The notes under the pieces are model-generated. The model saw only the letters and a list, made by a program, of their open reading frames with translations, ran no database searches and had not been told where the DNA came from. A DNA stretch of 64,000 nucleotides from DASQHY01 sp035602605 (GTDB lineage Bacteria > Acidobacteriota > Terriglobia > Acidiferrales > UBA7541). Position 1 is the first letter of the stretch; each line of letters starts with the position of its first letter. Shown piece by piece: positions 16,215-25,034 of this stretch. A program made the translations under genes and the position numbers. The stretch covers positions 45,430-109,429 of the forward strand of contig DATNLZ010000075.1 in the NCBI GenBank assembly GCA_035602605.1, given 5' to 3'.

Positions 16215-19200
16215 TCAACCCACTGTCACCGCCGTTTGCGGGTTCGGCTGCCGTGAGTCGGAGCCGATTAGTTGCGCGACGACCGCAATGAGTTGATCTT
16301 CTTGTACCGGCTTGGTCAAGAAACCAGATGCGCCTTCCTTAAGAGCTCGGTCGCGATGTTTCGCGCCGGCGCGGGACGTTACTACCAATACCGGAATGCG
16401 ACGCGTTGTGGAACTCTGGCGAAGTTGGGCCATCAGCTCGTAGCCATTCATACGCGGCATCTCGAGGTCGGTAATGACTAAGTGGCAGCCAACTTGAGCA
16501 ATTAACTCGGCAGCATCGAGGCCGTCGGTAGCCAGCTTGACGCGATAACCCGCCTTTTCGAGCATGCGGCCGACAAATTTACGAACGCTGATGGAATCAT
16601 CGGCAACGACTACAACCTTTTCCTGGCGGATCTGGTCGATGGCTTCAGCAGGAATACTGCCGCGGGCAACGGCTGCCGCACCAGGGGCAAATACCCGTGC
16701 AGCCGCGGAGGTGGGCAGTAGAGCCTTGCGATCAGCCGGCTCAGAAGAAACCAGGCGGTTCAAGTCGATCAGCAAAATCAGACTGCCGTCAGGGGCGATC
16801 GTCGTTCCGGAGAAAAGTTTTACCTTGCGCAAATACTCGCCTAAATTCTTGATGACGATTTCATCTTTGCCCAGCACCTCTTCGACGATGACGCCAATTT
16901 GGCGATTGGCAACATTCGCGATCACCATGCGAAAGTAGCCATTCATGGGTTCGAGCGGCTGAAGACCGAGATGGGTATCAAGACGCACAACTTCGGTGAC
17001 CACATCGCGAACCTTTGTGAGCAACTTGCCGCCAACATCTTCAATTTCATCGGCGCGCAGGCGGCGAATTTCTTCGACGACAGCGAGAGGCAACGCGAAA
17101 GTCGTCGCTCCGCAGCGCACGAATAAAGCAGGGGAAATGATGAGCGTCAGAGGGACCTTCAAGATGAATTTAGTGCCAGCGCCGGGTTCGCTGCGAATCT
17201 CCACTTCACCGTCGAGCGCGTTGAGATTAGCGCGCACTACATCGAGGCCAACACCGCGACCGGCAAGTTCCGTCATGTTGGAAGCAGTGGAAAATCCGGG
17301 GTGAAAAAGAATTTCGCGAAGGTCGCGCTCGGTGAGCCGGTCGGCAGTTTCGACGGAAACCAGGCCTCGCTCGATGGCGGTGGCACGCACGCGCTCGTAA
17401 TTGATTCCCCGGCCGTCGTCTTCGACTTCGATATAAATATGATTGCCGCGATGGTAGGCGCGCAGCGACACGGTTCCGGGAACCGGCTTGCCAAGCGCCT
17501 TGCGTTCCACGGCTAGCTCAATTCCGTGAGCCACGGCGTTGCGGACCAGATGTACTAGGGGATCAGAAATTTGCTGAATAATATTGTTGTCGAGCTCGGT
17601 TTCGGCCCCTTCCAGGTCGAGGTCAACTTGTTTCCCGGCGACTTTAGCGGCATCGCGAACCGCGCGGGTTAGCCGCGTGAAGAGAATACCGATGGGCACC
17701 ATGCGCGCGGCTGTGATTTCATCCTGGAGGCGATGCGCGAGTTTTGTGAACTCGTCAATGTCCCCATCGACCCGGCCCATATAGGACGTGAGCTGGGTGA
17801 GAACCTCGGTAACATCGGCGGAAATCTCGGTCATGGTTCTGGAAAGGATATTGAAATCGTCGTAGCGATCCATTTCCAGGTCGCTGAAATCGGGAGTGGA
17901 GCCGGTGCGGCCGCGCCCGCTATAGTCACTAGAGAATTGATTCTTGGGTCCGGCCGCAGCTGCCATAGGGCCAGAGAATCGGCTGTTATTGATGCGCGTA
18001 AATTCGTATTTATCCTGGAATTCTCCTACCTTGGCGTGTAGGCGCGCTTTTGAAAAGCTCAGGGTTTCCACTAGTTTTGCAAGCTCGGCTAGGCGACCGA
18101 CCATTCTCGTACGGTTGATGACCAACTCCCCGACGTTATTCATCATGCGATCCAGCCGGTCGAGCGAGATACGCACGGATTTTTGCTGTGGCTGGCCGGA
18201 TGGAATGCGCGATGCCTTGGGGGCAGCAACAGTGGCGTGCTCGCGCGCACCTTCGGGACCGGCCGCCTCGCCCGAATCTAACGAGGCCGCAACGTCGTCA
18301 GAAGGCAGATCTTGCGAGGCATCACCTGTCGAGTTCTGATCCGCTTCATCGATCATTTCTTCAGGGGCGAATTCCGCGAGGCGCACGAGGAGTGATTCGA
18401 CCGTGGCACGCTGGACGGCTTCGGTTTCCCACTGGCGATGCAGACACTTTTTAAGAACGTCGACGGATTCGAGACAAACGTCCACGATTTCCGGAGAGGG
18501 CTTGAGCTCGCTTTCACGCAACCGGCCAATGACGTCTTCGACGCGGTGGGCTATGGCACTCAAGCGATGTAGCCCGACTTGCGCGGCCGAGCCCTTCATC
18601 GTGTGGATCGAGCGGAACAAGCGATTGATCTCTTCGGGATTTGAATTAGCCTCGAGAGAGAGCAAACATTCCGTAACAATCTGAAGATGCTCCTCGGCTT
18701 CAGGAACAAAAAACTCGAGGATTTCATCGGGAACATCGGCGTCCTGCGGCAAGCGATCGAAATGCGATATGGCGCGCGCAGGGCCTTCGACAGCGGGAAG
18801 CTCCACAGGAGCTTCGGCAACTTCTTCCGTGACTTCCGGCGGGGGCTCCGATGGTTGAAATGCAAAGCTGTAACGTTCCTTGAACGCGGCCATGTCTTCG
18901 ACGAGTTCTTGGCCGCTGGAACTGATTTCCAGGAGGTTGGCCTCGAGAACGGAAATGGCATCAGATATAAATTCGGTAAGAGGGCCGTGAATATCAGGTC
19001 CCAGTGTTGCATTTAGCGCATATTGGAAGACGTGCGCAAGCTTGCCGGAAACTTCAGAAAAATGCGGGAAACCGTAGGTCGCTGACGTGCCGCACAAGGT
19101 GTGCGCAGAAATGTAAAGACGCTCGAGATCCTCGTGGCGCGGCTGCGGCTCTTGTAGCAATCCGGCATACTCCCGCATAAACTGCAAATACTCGGCAGCT

Positions 19201-19244
19201 TCCTGCAGGAAGAGTTCGATGGATTCATTGTCCAGCAAGCTCAC
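16215..19244 (-). CDS. cheA: Hybrid chemotaxis histidine kinase CheA with two Hpt domains and a receiver (che cluster 1)
   Basis: A 1009-residue kinase. Domains in order: Hpt1 (about 1-120, phosphorylatable His48 in SAHTLCGTSATYG), Hpt2 (about 170-290, His214 in RSIHTMKGSAAQVG), a Ser/Ala/Glu-rich linker, dimerisation helices (LDRMMNNVGELVINRTRM), ATPase (HLVRNAVAHGIE, DDGRGI and GRGVGLDVV motifs), CheW-like domain and a complete receiver at about 870-990 (ITDLEMPRMNG, FLTKPV). The architecture resembles ChpA/PilL and Frz-type kinases more than flagellar CheA. I chose GTG 19244, which overlaps the cheR stop and has GAGGAG five bases upstream; the open frame continues 5' only as out-of-frame sequence of cheR. 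Confidence 0.94.
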   Translation of the reverse strand: MSLLDNESIELFLQEAAEYLQFMREYAGLLQEPQPRHEDLERLYISAHTLCGTSATYGFPHFSEVSGKLAHVFQYALNATLGPDIHGPLTEFISDAISVLEANLLEISSSGQELVEDMAAFKERYSFAFQPSEPPPEVTEEVAEAPVELPAVEGPARAISHFDRLPQDADVPDEILEFFVPEAEEHLQIVTECLLSLEANSNPEEINRLFRSIHTMKGSAAQVGLHRLSAIAHRVEDVIGRLRESELKPSPEIVDVCLESVDVLKKCLHRQWETEAVQRATVESLLVRLAEFAPEEMIDEADQNSTGDASQDLPSDDVAASLDSGEAAGPEGAREHATVAAPKASRIPSGQPQQKSVRISLDRLDRMMNNVGELVINRTRMVGRLAELAKLVETLSFSKARLHAKVGEFQDKYEFTRINNSRFSGPMAAAAGPKNQFSSDYSGRGRTGSTPDFSDLEMDRYDDFNILSRTMTEISADVTEVLTQLTSYMGRVDGDIDEFTKLAHRLQDEITAARMVPIGILFTRLTRAVRDAAKVAGKQVDLDLEGAETELDNNIIQQISDPLVHLVRNAVAHGIELAVERKALGKPVPGTVSLRAYHRGNHIYIEVEDDGRGINYERVRATAIERGLVSVETADRLTERDLREILFHPGFSTASNMTELAGRGVGLDVVRANLNALDGEVEIRSEPGAGTKFILKVPLTLIISPALFVRCGATTFALPLAVVEEIRRLRADEIEDVGGKLLTKVRDVVTEVVRLDTHLGLQPLEPMNGYFRMVIANVANRQIGVIVEEVLGKDEIVIKNLGEYLRKVKLFSGTTIAPDGSLILLIDLNRLVSSEPADRKALLPTSAAARVFAPGAAAVARGSIPAEAIDQIRQEKVVVVADDSISVRKFVGRMLEKAGYRVKLATDGLDAAELIAQVGCHLVITDLEMPRMNGYELMAQLRQSSTTRRIPVLVVTSRAGAKHRDRALKEGASGFLTKPVQEDQLIAVVAQLIGSDSRQPNPQTAVTVG

Positions 19245-20128
19245 ATACGCTCCTCGACGGCTGCCAATTCGGGGCGCGAACCTGCGGACGCCGCTGGTTT
19301 GCGATACAAAATACAGTCGCCCAAAACAATGGCCTGGAATTTTACGGACACGCGCGCGATAGATTCGGAGTGGCCTAGGAACAGGTAACCACCGGGCGCG
19401 AGATATTCGTAGAACTGCTGAATCAGTGCGGCGCGACGCTCCTCGGAAAAATAAATCATTACATTCATGCAAAAAATGCAGTCCATGCGGCCCACATAAA
19501 CGCCCTGCGCTAGATTCATGGGAGCGAACGAAACCATCTTGCGGATGCGTGATTTGACGCAAAAGTGATCGCCGCTCGAAGTGAAATATGCGGCGATCCG
19601 CCGGGAATCAAGATTGCCAAGGCTGCGGCGCGAATATACACCGCGCTCGGCAAACTTGAGGGCATGACGGCTTATATCGGTTGCCAGGATTTCAATGTTC
19701 CAGGCGTCGGCAAACATCAGCGCGTCGGCAATAGCCACCGCGATGGAGTAAGGCTCTTCGCCAGTCGAGCAGCCGGCGCTCCAGACACGAAGGCTTCGAG
19801 GATTCTCCCAAAATTTCTTGAGGTGCATTTCCGGGAGTACGCGTTTTTCCAGCGCGTCGTAGACAGCCGGATAACGAAAGAAGGAGGTCTCCTGGGTTAG
19901 TAGGCGCTCGAGGACAGCCTCATAATCGACGTTGGATTTCTGCATGGAGCGCAACAGGTCCGAACCGCCGGCCAGGCGTTGCTCTTTCAAGTGCTCGCGG
20001 ATGCGCGTAGAGAAAAATCTTTCCCGCGATGCATCGAGAAAGATCCCGGAGCGTTTCTCGATGAGTGCGCGGATTTCGCTGAGCTCATGTTCGCTCAGGT
20101 GCGGTGTTGTAGATCGTTTCTGGGTCAT
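19241..20128 (-). CDS. cheR: Chemotaxis receptor methyltransferase CheR (che cluster 1)
   Basis: A 295-residue SAM-dependent methyltransferase. The N-terminal helical domain (SEIRALIEKRSGIFLDASRE) and the SAM-binding motif VWSAGCSTGEEPYSIA are clear, and the C-terminal CMNVMIYFSEERRAALIQQF with LFLGHSES is diagnostic. It methylates receptor glutamates, opposed by CheB. The start is taken at ATG 20128; a GTG at 20137 is an alternative, and neither has a strong ribosome binding site. The stop overlaps the cheA GTG by four bases. Confidence 0.94.
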   Translation of the reverse strand: MTQKRSTTPHLSEHELSEIRALIEKRSGIFLDASRERFFSTRIREHLKEQRLAGGSDLLRSMQKSNVDYEAVLERLLTQETSFFRYPAVYDALEKRVLPEMHLKKFWENPRSLRVWSAGCSTGEEPYSIAVAIADALMFADAWNIEILATDISRHALKFAERGVYSRRSLGNLDSRRIAAYFTSSGDHFCVKSRIRKMVSFAPMNLAQGVYVGRMDCIFCMNVMIYFSEERRAALIQQFYEYLAPGGYLFLGHSESIARVSVKFQAIVLGDCILYRKPAASAGSRPELAAVEERM

Positions 20129-20214
20129 ATAGAGCACGCGTCAAACTGCTCGGGCCCGAAAGTCAGGCCACCAGAAGGCATAGGGTTCGACCCGGTCGTT
20201 TCACCTCGGTCGCG

Positions 20215-21642
20215 TTACCTTGTCGCGCCCGCAAGTACCGGCTGATGTTCTTCCTGGCTACGCGAACCCGATTTAGATTGCGCGCGGAATTGCGCGAGTC
20301 CTTCGTTCAAGCCATCCGAGAGCTTGACTAGATTGCTGACCGTGCCAACCGTCTGGCGCGCTCCTTGTGAAGTTTGCCGGGTGATGTTGGAAATGATCTG
20401 CATGGCGTTGGCGACACCTTCTGTTCCGCGTACCTGCTGCTTCGAGGCGAGCGAAATTTCCTGGACCAGCTCGGCTGACTGGCGTACGACGCTGGAAATC
20501 GCTTCGAGAGCTTTACCAGCCTGATCGGCTAGGCCAGCACCGATTTCCACTTCCTTGGTACCTTCTTCCATAACGACAACCGCTTCGTTTGTCTCGGCCT
20601 GAATGGCTTTGATGAGCGCGGCAATGTCCTTTGTTGCGCTGCGAGAGTGTTCGGCGAGCTTGCGGACTTCATCGGCGACGACGGCGAAACCACGGCCTGC
20701 TTCTCCGGCACGCGCTGCTTCGATGGCGGCGTTCAGTGCGAGGAGGTTGGTCTGCTCGGTGATGTCATTAATCACGTTGATGATTTCAGAAATTTCAAGA
20801 GAGCGGTCCCCGAGCGATTTGATTTTCTTGCCGGTGGCTTGCACCGATGCGCGAATGCGCTGCATCCCTTCGAGCGTATCCCGAACGGCGCGGTTGCCCT
20901 GCTCGGCGGCATCGAGAGCTCGGCGAGCCGCTTCGGCGCTGGCTTCGGCATTGTTTGAAACCTGCTTCATGGAAACGGTGAGCTCCTCGACGGCAGACGA
21001 GGTGTTGGTAATTTCCTGATCCTGCTGGGTGGCGCCTGCGGTCATTTCATCGGCGGAAAGCAAAATGGCATTAGCGCTTGCGTTGACGTCGGTGGCAGCC
21101 TTGCGGACGCGCTCGAGAACTTTGGTGAAATTGTCGAGCATGTAATTGATCGAGTCCACGACGTTGCCGAGAGCATCGTTGGTGACTTTGCCGCGAAGGG
21201 TAAGGTCGCCGCGCGCAACTTGATTGATGACGCCGAGCAGGTCGGTGATGCTGCGCTGCAAGGATTCGCTGGCTTCCTGGTTGGAGGTGGCGCGCGAAAC
21301 TTTCGCAACGGCACGATTCAAATTGTCGGCTATGTAGCCAAGCTCATCTTCGCTTTGCACTTCGGCTTTGGCGCGACTATCGCCGGCCGCGAAGCGCTCG
21401 GAGAATGCCGCCAGCTCTTGCACGGCGCGAATCAGGCTGCCATTGAGTGCTAGCGGAACGCTGAAGCCGGAGAGGAGTGCGAGACCTCCGCCGAGAATCA
21501 GCCAGGTGTTGGCGCCACCCAGGCCGCCCGAGTCGCTAGCGGAATGCGCGCCGGCGTAATAGGCTAGACCTAGAACGCCGAGCGAAGCTGTACAGACCCA
21601 CAGGGTAAGGATCCAGATTTTGGAGCTTAACCGACCTTTCAT
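20215..21642 (-). CDS. Methyl-accepting chemotaxis protein without a periplasmic sensor (che cluster 1)
   Basis: A 475-residue receptor. Two membrane helices (about 9-31 and 47-67) are separated by only some 16-18 residues, so there is no periplasmic ligand domain. Two HAMP-like segments follow, then a methyl-accepting signalling region whose hairpin tip reads EQTNLLALNAAIEAARAGE. I chose ATG 21642, which has GGAGG at good spacing. With no external domain, input may come through the membrane, the HAMP region or other proteins; FrzCD and PilJ-like systems offer parallels. It is 86 bases upstream of cheR in the same direction. Confidence 0.92.
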   Translation of the reverse strand: MKGRLSSKIWILTLWVCTASLGVLGLAYYAGAHSASDSGGLGGANTWLILGGGLALLSGFSVPLALNGSLIRAVQELAAFSERFAAGDSRAKAEVQSEDELGYIADNLNRAVAKVSRATSNQEASESLQRSITDLLGVINQVARGDLTLRGKVTNDALGNVVDSINYMLDNFTKVLERVRKAATDVNASANAILLSADEMTAGATQQDQEITNTSSAVEELTVSMKQVSNNAEASAEAARRALDAAEQGNRAVRDTLEGMQRIRASVQATGKKIKSLGDRSLEISEIINVINDITEQTNLLALNAAIEAARAGEAGRGFAVVADEVRKLAEHSRSATKDIAALIKAIQAETNEAVVVMEEGTKEVEIGAGLADQAGKALEAISSVVRQSAELVQEISLASKQQVRGTEGVANAMQIISNITRQTSQGARQTVGTVSNLVKLSDGLNEGLAQFRAQSKSGSRSQEEHQPVLAGATR

Positions 21643-21724
21643 GACTTCCTCCGAGAAATCATCGGGCCGCACGAGCGACCGACGAGATTCTTCTTTTCCG
21701 GCAACCGGGATTTTCCCGGCGGCC

Positions 21725-22252
21725 TCAAATCGTGGGCCCAGGAAAAACTTCGATCAATCGCCCGAGGTCAATGGCCAACGCCAAACGATCGTCGTGCCGC
21801 AACATTCCACGACAATGCGGCAAATGTTCGGGCGTCTGATCGAGCATAGATTGATCGTCTGCGGAAAAAGTGCCGATCACTTCATCCGCGGCAATGCCGA
21901 TGCGGACAACCTCCCTGCGTCCATTACTGCGCAGAGACGCCACTACAACATGCTTGGGGAGTAGCCCGGCGCGGCGGCCCTCTGTAAAAGCGATATCGAC
22001 GAGGGGCACGATGGAACCGCGCAGATTGAAAATGCCCATCAGATACGCCGGGGATAAGGGCAGTGCAGTGACGATGGGCCATTCCACAACTTCTTCTACG
22101 TCTAGGACAGAAAGGCAAAAACGCTCGCGGCCAGTGCGGAAGACACAGAACTGTTTTTCAGGTGGCTTCTCGTCAAACAGGCTGACGACGTCGAGAAGAT
22201 CCGAGAAATCGCGCTCGGCGGGCAAGGGAACGAATTGGGGTTGCTCTGGCAT
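21725..22252 (-). CDS. cheW: CheW-domain protein next to the MCP (che cluster 1)
   Basis: A 175-residue adaptor. After a roughly 35-residue N-terminal extension, the CheW domain begins at KQFCVFRTGRERFCLSVLDV, continues with YLMGIFNLRGSIVPLVDIAF, and ends with the LALAIDLGRLIEVFPG strand. I start it at ATG 22252, just after the receiver gene's stop; the longer open frame would overlap the receiver gene. It probably connects the adjacent MCP to the hybrid CheA. Confidence 0.87.
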   Translation of the reverse strand: MPEQPQFVPLPAERDFSDLLDVVSLFDEKPPEKQFCVFRTGRERFCLSVLDVEEVVEWPIVTALPLSPAYLMGIFNLRGSIVPLVDIAFTEGRRAGLLPKHVVVASLRSNGRREVVRIGIAADEVIGTFSADDQSMLDQTPEHLPHCRGMLRHDDRLALAIDLGRLIEVFPGPTI

Positions 22253-22265
22253 TAGCGTTGTCCCA

Positions 22266-22628
22266 TCAGGCAAAGCGCCGCACGGCTCGCAGCAAATCTT
22301 CCCGGGTAAAAGGTTTCGTGAGGTACCCGTCAGCGCCTTGCTCCTGCCCCCAAAATTTGTCACTGGCTGAACTTTTTGAGGTCACGAGGATTACGGGAAT
22401 TTTTCCGTACTCCGCGTGACCTTTGAGGTCACGGCAGACTTGAAAACCATTGCGTTCGGGCATGACGACATCAAGCAGAATTACGCAAGGATGCTCGGAA
22501 TCGATGACTTCCTCGATTTTTGTGGCGTCGTTGATGCTAACCGATCGGTAGCCCTCCGGCTCAAGCATGGATTCCATCATCCGAATGGAGGCCCGGGAAT
22601 CGTCCACGATTAGTATCTTCTTAAGCAC
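22266..22628 (-). CDS. Single-domain response regulator, PilH/CheY-like (che cluster 1)
   Basis: A 120-residue receiver domain with all active-site residues: ILIVDDSRAS at the start, phosphoacceptor Asp53 in VILLDVVMPERNG, Thr in ILVTSKSS and Lys in YLTKPFTRED. There is no output domain. The pattern with VMPERNGFQVCRDLK resembles PilH/PilG receivers of twitching systems. GTG 22628 fits the AAGGAG at eight bases; GTG 22634 is an alternative. A 14-base gap separates it from the downstream CheW gene. It is probably the diffusible output or a phosphate sink of the hybrid CheA. Confidence 0.9.
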   Translation of the reverse strand: MLKKILIVDDSRASIRMMESMLEPEGYRSVSINDATKIEEVIDSEHPCVILLDVVMPERNGFQVCRDLKGHAEYGKIPVILVTSKSSASDKFWGQEQGADGYLTKPFTREDLLRAVRRFA

Positions 22629-22757
22629 CCGCACTTCTCCTTATCCAAATCCAACTAAGGGAACAGCAACTCCGCAACCACTGCGAAGGCGGTGTGACCA
22701 TTGTTCCCAAGTTTCTAAGTCCTGCAAAGTGAACGAGCTAAGGACCCGGTTGGCGGG

Positions 22758-23456
22758 TCACGCCGGAGGAACCAGAGCCGGCGGCGGGAGTTGTGTCTCA
22801 GGCTGAGATTCTTTCTCAGCGTGCCGCATTTCAGTGGCAAGAGATGAGAATCGCTGCATGATCTCGTTCAGCCTCAGTGTCATGCTGTGGAGTGTCTTGA
22901 TCTGCTCACGAGCCGAAGCGGAAAACTGCCCAGGCTCGAGTAGCAGCAAGTCCGCGTTACCCAGAACCGATGTCAGCGCGTCATTGACGCTGTGTCGCAT
23001 TTCGAGCATGTAACGGCCGAGTGTGGCTTGACGATGACTTAGCGCTGCGGCGCGCTCAGCGCGTTCGGCCCGGCGCAACGCCTCAACACGTCGTAAAGCT
23101 TCGCCGGCCACGAGAATGACGGTTTGGGTCCAGGCGTCCTGCTGGGGAATGACCAAGAGACGCGGGTACGCAGCGCGCAGCTCGGGAACGGAATTGCTGT
23201 CACGGCAGACGCAAATAGCGACGGCGCTATCTGCGCCAAATGCCGGCAGAACGCTGGAAGCGTCGGAGGTGCCCACCGGACCGAATATCACAAGGTCGTA
23301 GGCAACGTCCTGCCCGGTTGACTTCTGGCCAGTCCAGAGTTCGGAGCTAACAAGCGTGAGCGCGGGAAGGTGGCGTTCGGCTTGCCAACTGGCGATCAAG
23401 GTGCGAGCAAAATCCGGCTCGTCAGAGACGATGAGTACGCTTGAAGGATTCACCAA
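22758..23456 (-). CDS. Pseudo-receiver plus HisKA-like helix protein lacking an ATPase domain (che cluster 1)
   Basis: A 232-residue protein. Residues 1-120 have receiver-like layout (SSVLIVSDEPDFARTLI), but the phosphoacceptor position reads VIFGPVG with no Asp. A helical region follows with a HisKA-like segment around 145-190 (EMRHSVNDALTSVLGNADLL), similar to the H-box of histidine kinases (H..N.L..ILG). No N, G1 or G2 box follows; the protein ends in a Pro/Gln/Glu-rich tail. It may be a four-helix phosphotransfer or scaffold protein rather than an active kinase. The start TTG 23456 has AAGGA nine bases upstream; GTG 23453 is also possible. Confidence 0.72.
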   Translation of the reverse strand: MVNPSSVLIVSDEPDFARTLIASWQAERHLPALTLVSSELWTGQKSTGQDVAYDLVIFGPVGTSDASSVLPAFGADSAVAICVCRDSNSVPELRAAYPRLLVIPQQDAWTQTVILVAGEALRRVEALRRAERAERAAALSHRQATLGRYMLEMRHSVNDALTSVLGNADLLLLEPGQFSASAREQIKTLHSMTLRLNEIMQRFSSLATEMRHAEKESQPETQLPPPALVPPA

Positions 23457-23504
23457 GTCGACTGTTCCTTTGCACTGCGGTCTAACAATGTACAGACGCT
23501 CTAC

Positions 23505-25034
23505 TCAGAGCTTTTCTGCTTCATCGAGCACCGACAAGAGCCGCTTTGTGCTGATGCCGAGATTCACGGCTGTTTCGGTATTCTTGGCTCGCTTGGCGCT
23601 CGCGACGCGCTCCTGCAACATAGAAATTTCTTTGCCGGCCACGTCCAGGGCTTTGCGTAAGGCCTTGCGATCCTTCGTCATTTCGAAGCTTTCAATGGCG
23701 ATCGCGACGATCGCGCGAGCCGATACAGCACGGCGCAGATCGTCCGACGAACTCCCTGCATCGGTAAGGAAGGCGGCAACCTCCCAGGAAGACATGAGGA
23801 TGCGCGTTTTTCCCACGACCACTGTGGTCATCGAGCGTCCACGCGTCGGTGGGACGGCGATCAACTGTTCCCAGATTTTTTCCACGCAGGCATCGAGGTC
23901 GAGCAATGCCTCAGGGGTGGGCGCGGCCGGCAATGGAGAGGCGAGTGACGATTTAGAAGCAAATGCAGCTTTCAGGGACGACTCAGCGGCGGCCGGTGAC
24001 GACGACTTGCTAAAGACGGACTTAAGCGGTGCTTTCTGAACAGAATCGGGAGTCGCGGGAACAATACGCGGACCTGGCACCGGTGCCGCTGGGCGCTCGG
24101 ACGCAGATAATGTTTCGGGCGCCCCAAAATTTGAGCGGTGCAGCTCCAGGCATTCCTCAACAGCGGAACGGAGTGCCAGAAGTTTTTGAAAGGCTGTACC
24201 GACGGAATTCTCGGTGTACTCTTTCTGAAAAGGCTGCTTCCAATCATTGCAAAGCTGAAGGAGCCGGTTGGTTGATTCGGCATCGGACAAACCGGCGCGC
24301 TGGCAATCAACAAGACGCACTCCGGCCGATTCCAGATGGTTGAGAGTCGAGCGCGTGGCGATCAGATCGGCGTGCATCAACTCGATGAATGCCCGCCTCA
24401 AAAGAAAATTAAAACGAATAAACGCGAGTAAGGCAGCCGGATCGTAAAACATCCCGCCAGCAGTCTCCTTGACGTGACGGCCTTCGGCGATGAATTCGGT
24501 TTTCAGCAACTCCCGCAAACTCTTGAAGGTTCTGAGCATCTCAATCATGTTTTCGAGAGGCTCACACCACTCCAGCGGCGTGGGATCAACTTCGCCGAGA
24601 ACCGGCTTTAAGACCTGGGCCACATCCAACAGTTCAATTTGCTTGTGATAGATTTTTGGCGGAGAGCACAGAGCAAAATACTGCACCAGAAGAAAATCAA
24701 TCTTGTCGCGATCGAAGGTGGATTTCGTCGGCTTGCGAAGATGTCGAAGAATCAGCGCGCGAAGTCCTTCCTCGCTGGAGCTGAGTGTAGTGGTTTGCAA
24801 CAGCTTGCGAAGTTGATGGGTCTGGACCTTTTCGTCCATCTCGTCCAGCCACCGCAAGACCTGATTAAGATGCTCCTCGCTAGGCCGATCGGGCAGGGCC
24901 TTCTTAGCGCTTGAGAATGCCGACGGCAGATCAAAATACTTGGCCAGGGAAAGGTAGATGGGAAACACCGAGCGCGCTTCGTCCCATTGCGTCTGGACGT
25001 TGGACAGTGAAATCGTGTTGCCGGTGGTATTCAC
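23505..25034 (-). CDS. 509-residue protein of unknown function in che cluster 1
   Basis: A mostly helical soluble protein of 509 residues with no recognised domain. The N-terminal 300 residues are Leu-, Arg- and Glu-rich, with segments such as HLNQVLRWLDEMDEKVQTHQ and YDPAALLAFIRFNFLLRRAF that suggest a helical bundle. A Pro/Ser/Ala-rich linker (about 300-365) follows, and the C-terminal helical domain ends in a coiled coil (about 450-505, MLQERVASAKRAKN). There is no signal peptide or membrane helix. The GTG start overlaps the PilZ-like gene's stop by four bases, and the position at the head of the operon makes it a probable dedicated partner of this chemosensory array. Confidence 0.8.
   Translation of the reverse strand: MNTTGNTISLSNVQTQWDEARSVFPIYLSLAKYFDLPSAFSSAKKALPDRPSEEHLNQVLRWLDEMDEKVQTHQLRKLLQTTTLSSSEEGLRALILRHLRKPTKSTFDRDKIDFLLVQYFALCSPPKIYHKQIELLDVAQVLKPVLGEVDPTPLEWCEPLENMIEMLRTFKSLRELLKTEFIAEGRHVKETAGGMFYDPAALLAFIRFNFLLRRAFIELMHADLIATRSTLNHLESAGVRLVDCQRAGLSDAESTNRLLQLCNDWKQPFQKEYTENSVGTAFQKLLALRSAVEECLELHRSNFGAPETLSASERPAAPVPGPRIVPATPDSVQKAPLKSVFSKSSSPAAAESSLKAAFASKSSLASPLPAAPTPEALLDLDACVEKIWEQLIAVPPTRGRSMTTVVVGKTRILMSSWEVAAFLTDAGSSSDDLRRAVSARAIVAIAIESFEMTKDRKALRKALDVAGKEISMLQERVASAKRAKNTETAVNLGISTKRLLSVLDEAEKL

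Noticed and set aside
19245..19562. N-terminal extension of the hybrid CheA to position 19562
   Set aside because: This part lies inside cheR in another frame, has no Hpt-like pattern, and GTG 19244 with GAGGAG and a four-base overlap is a far better start.
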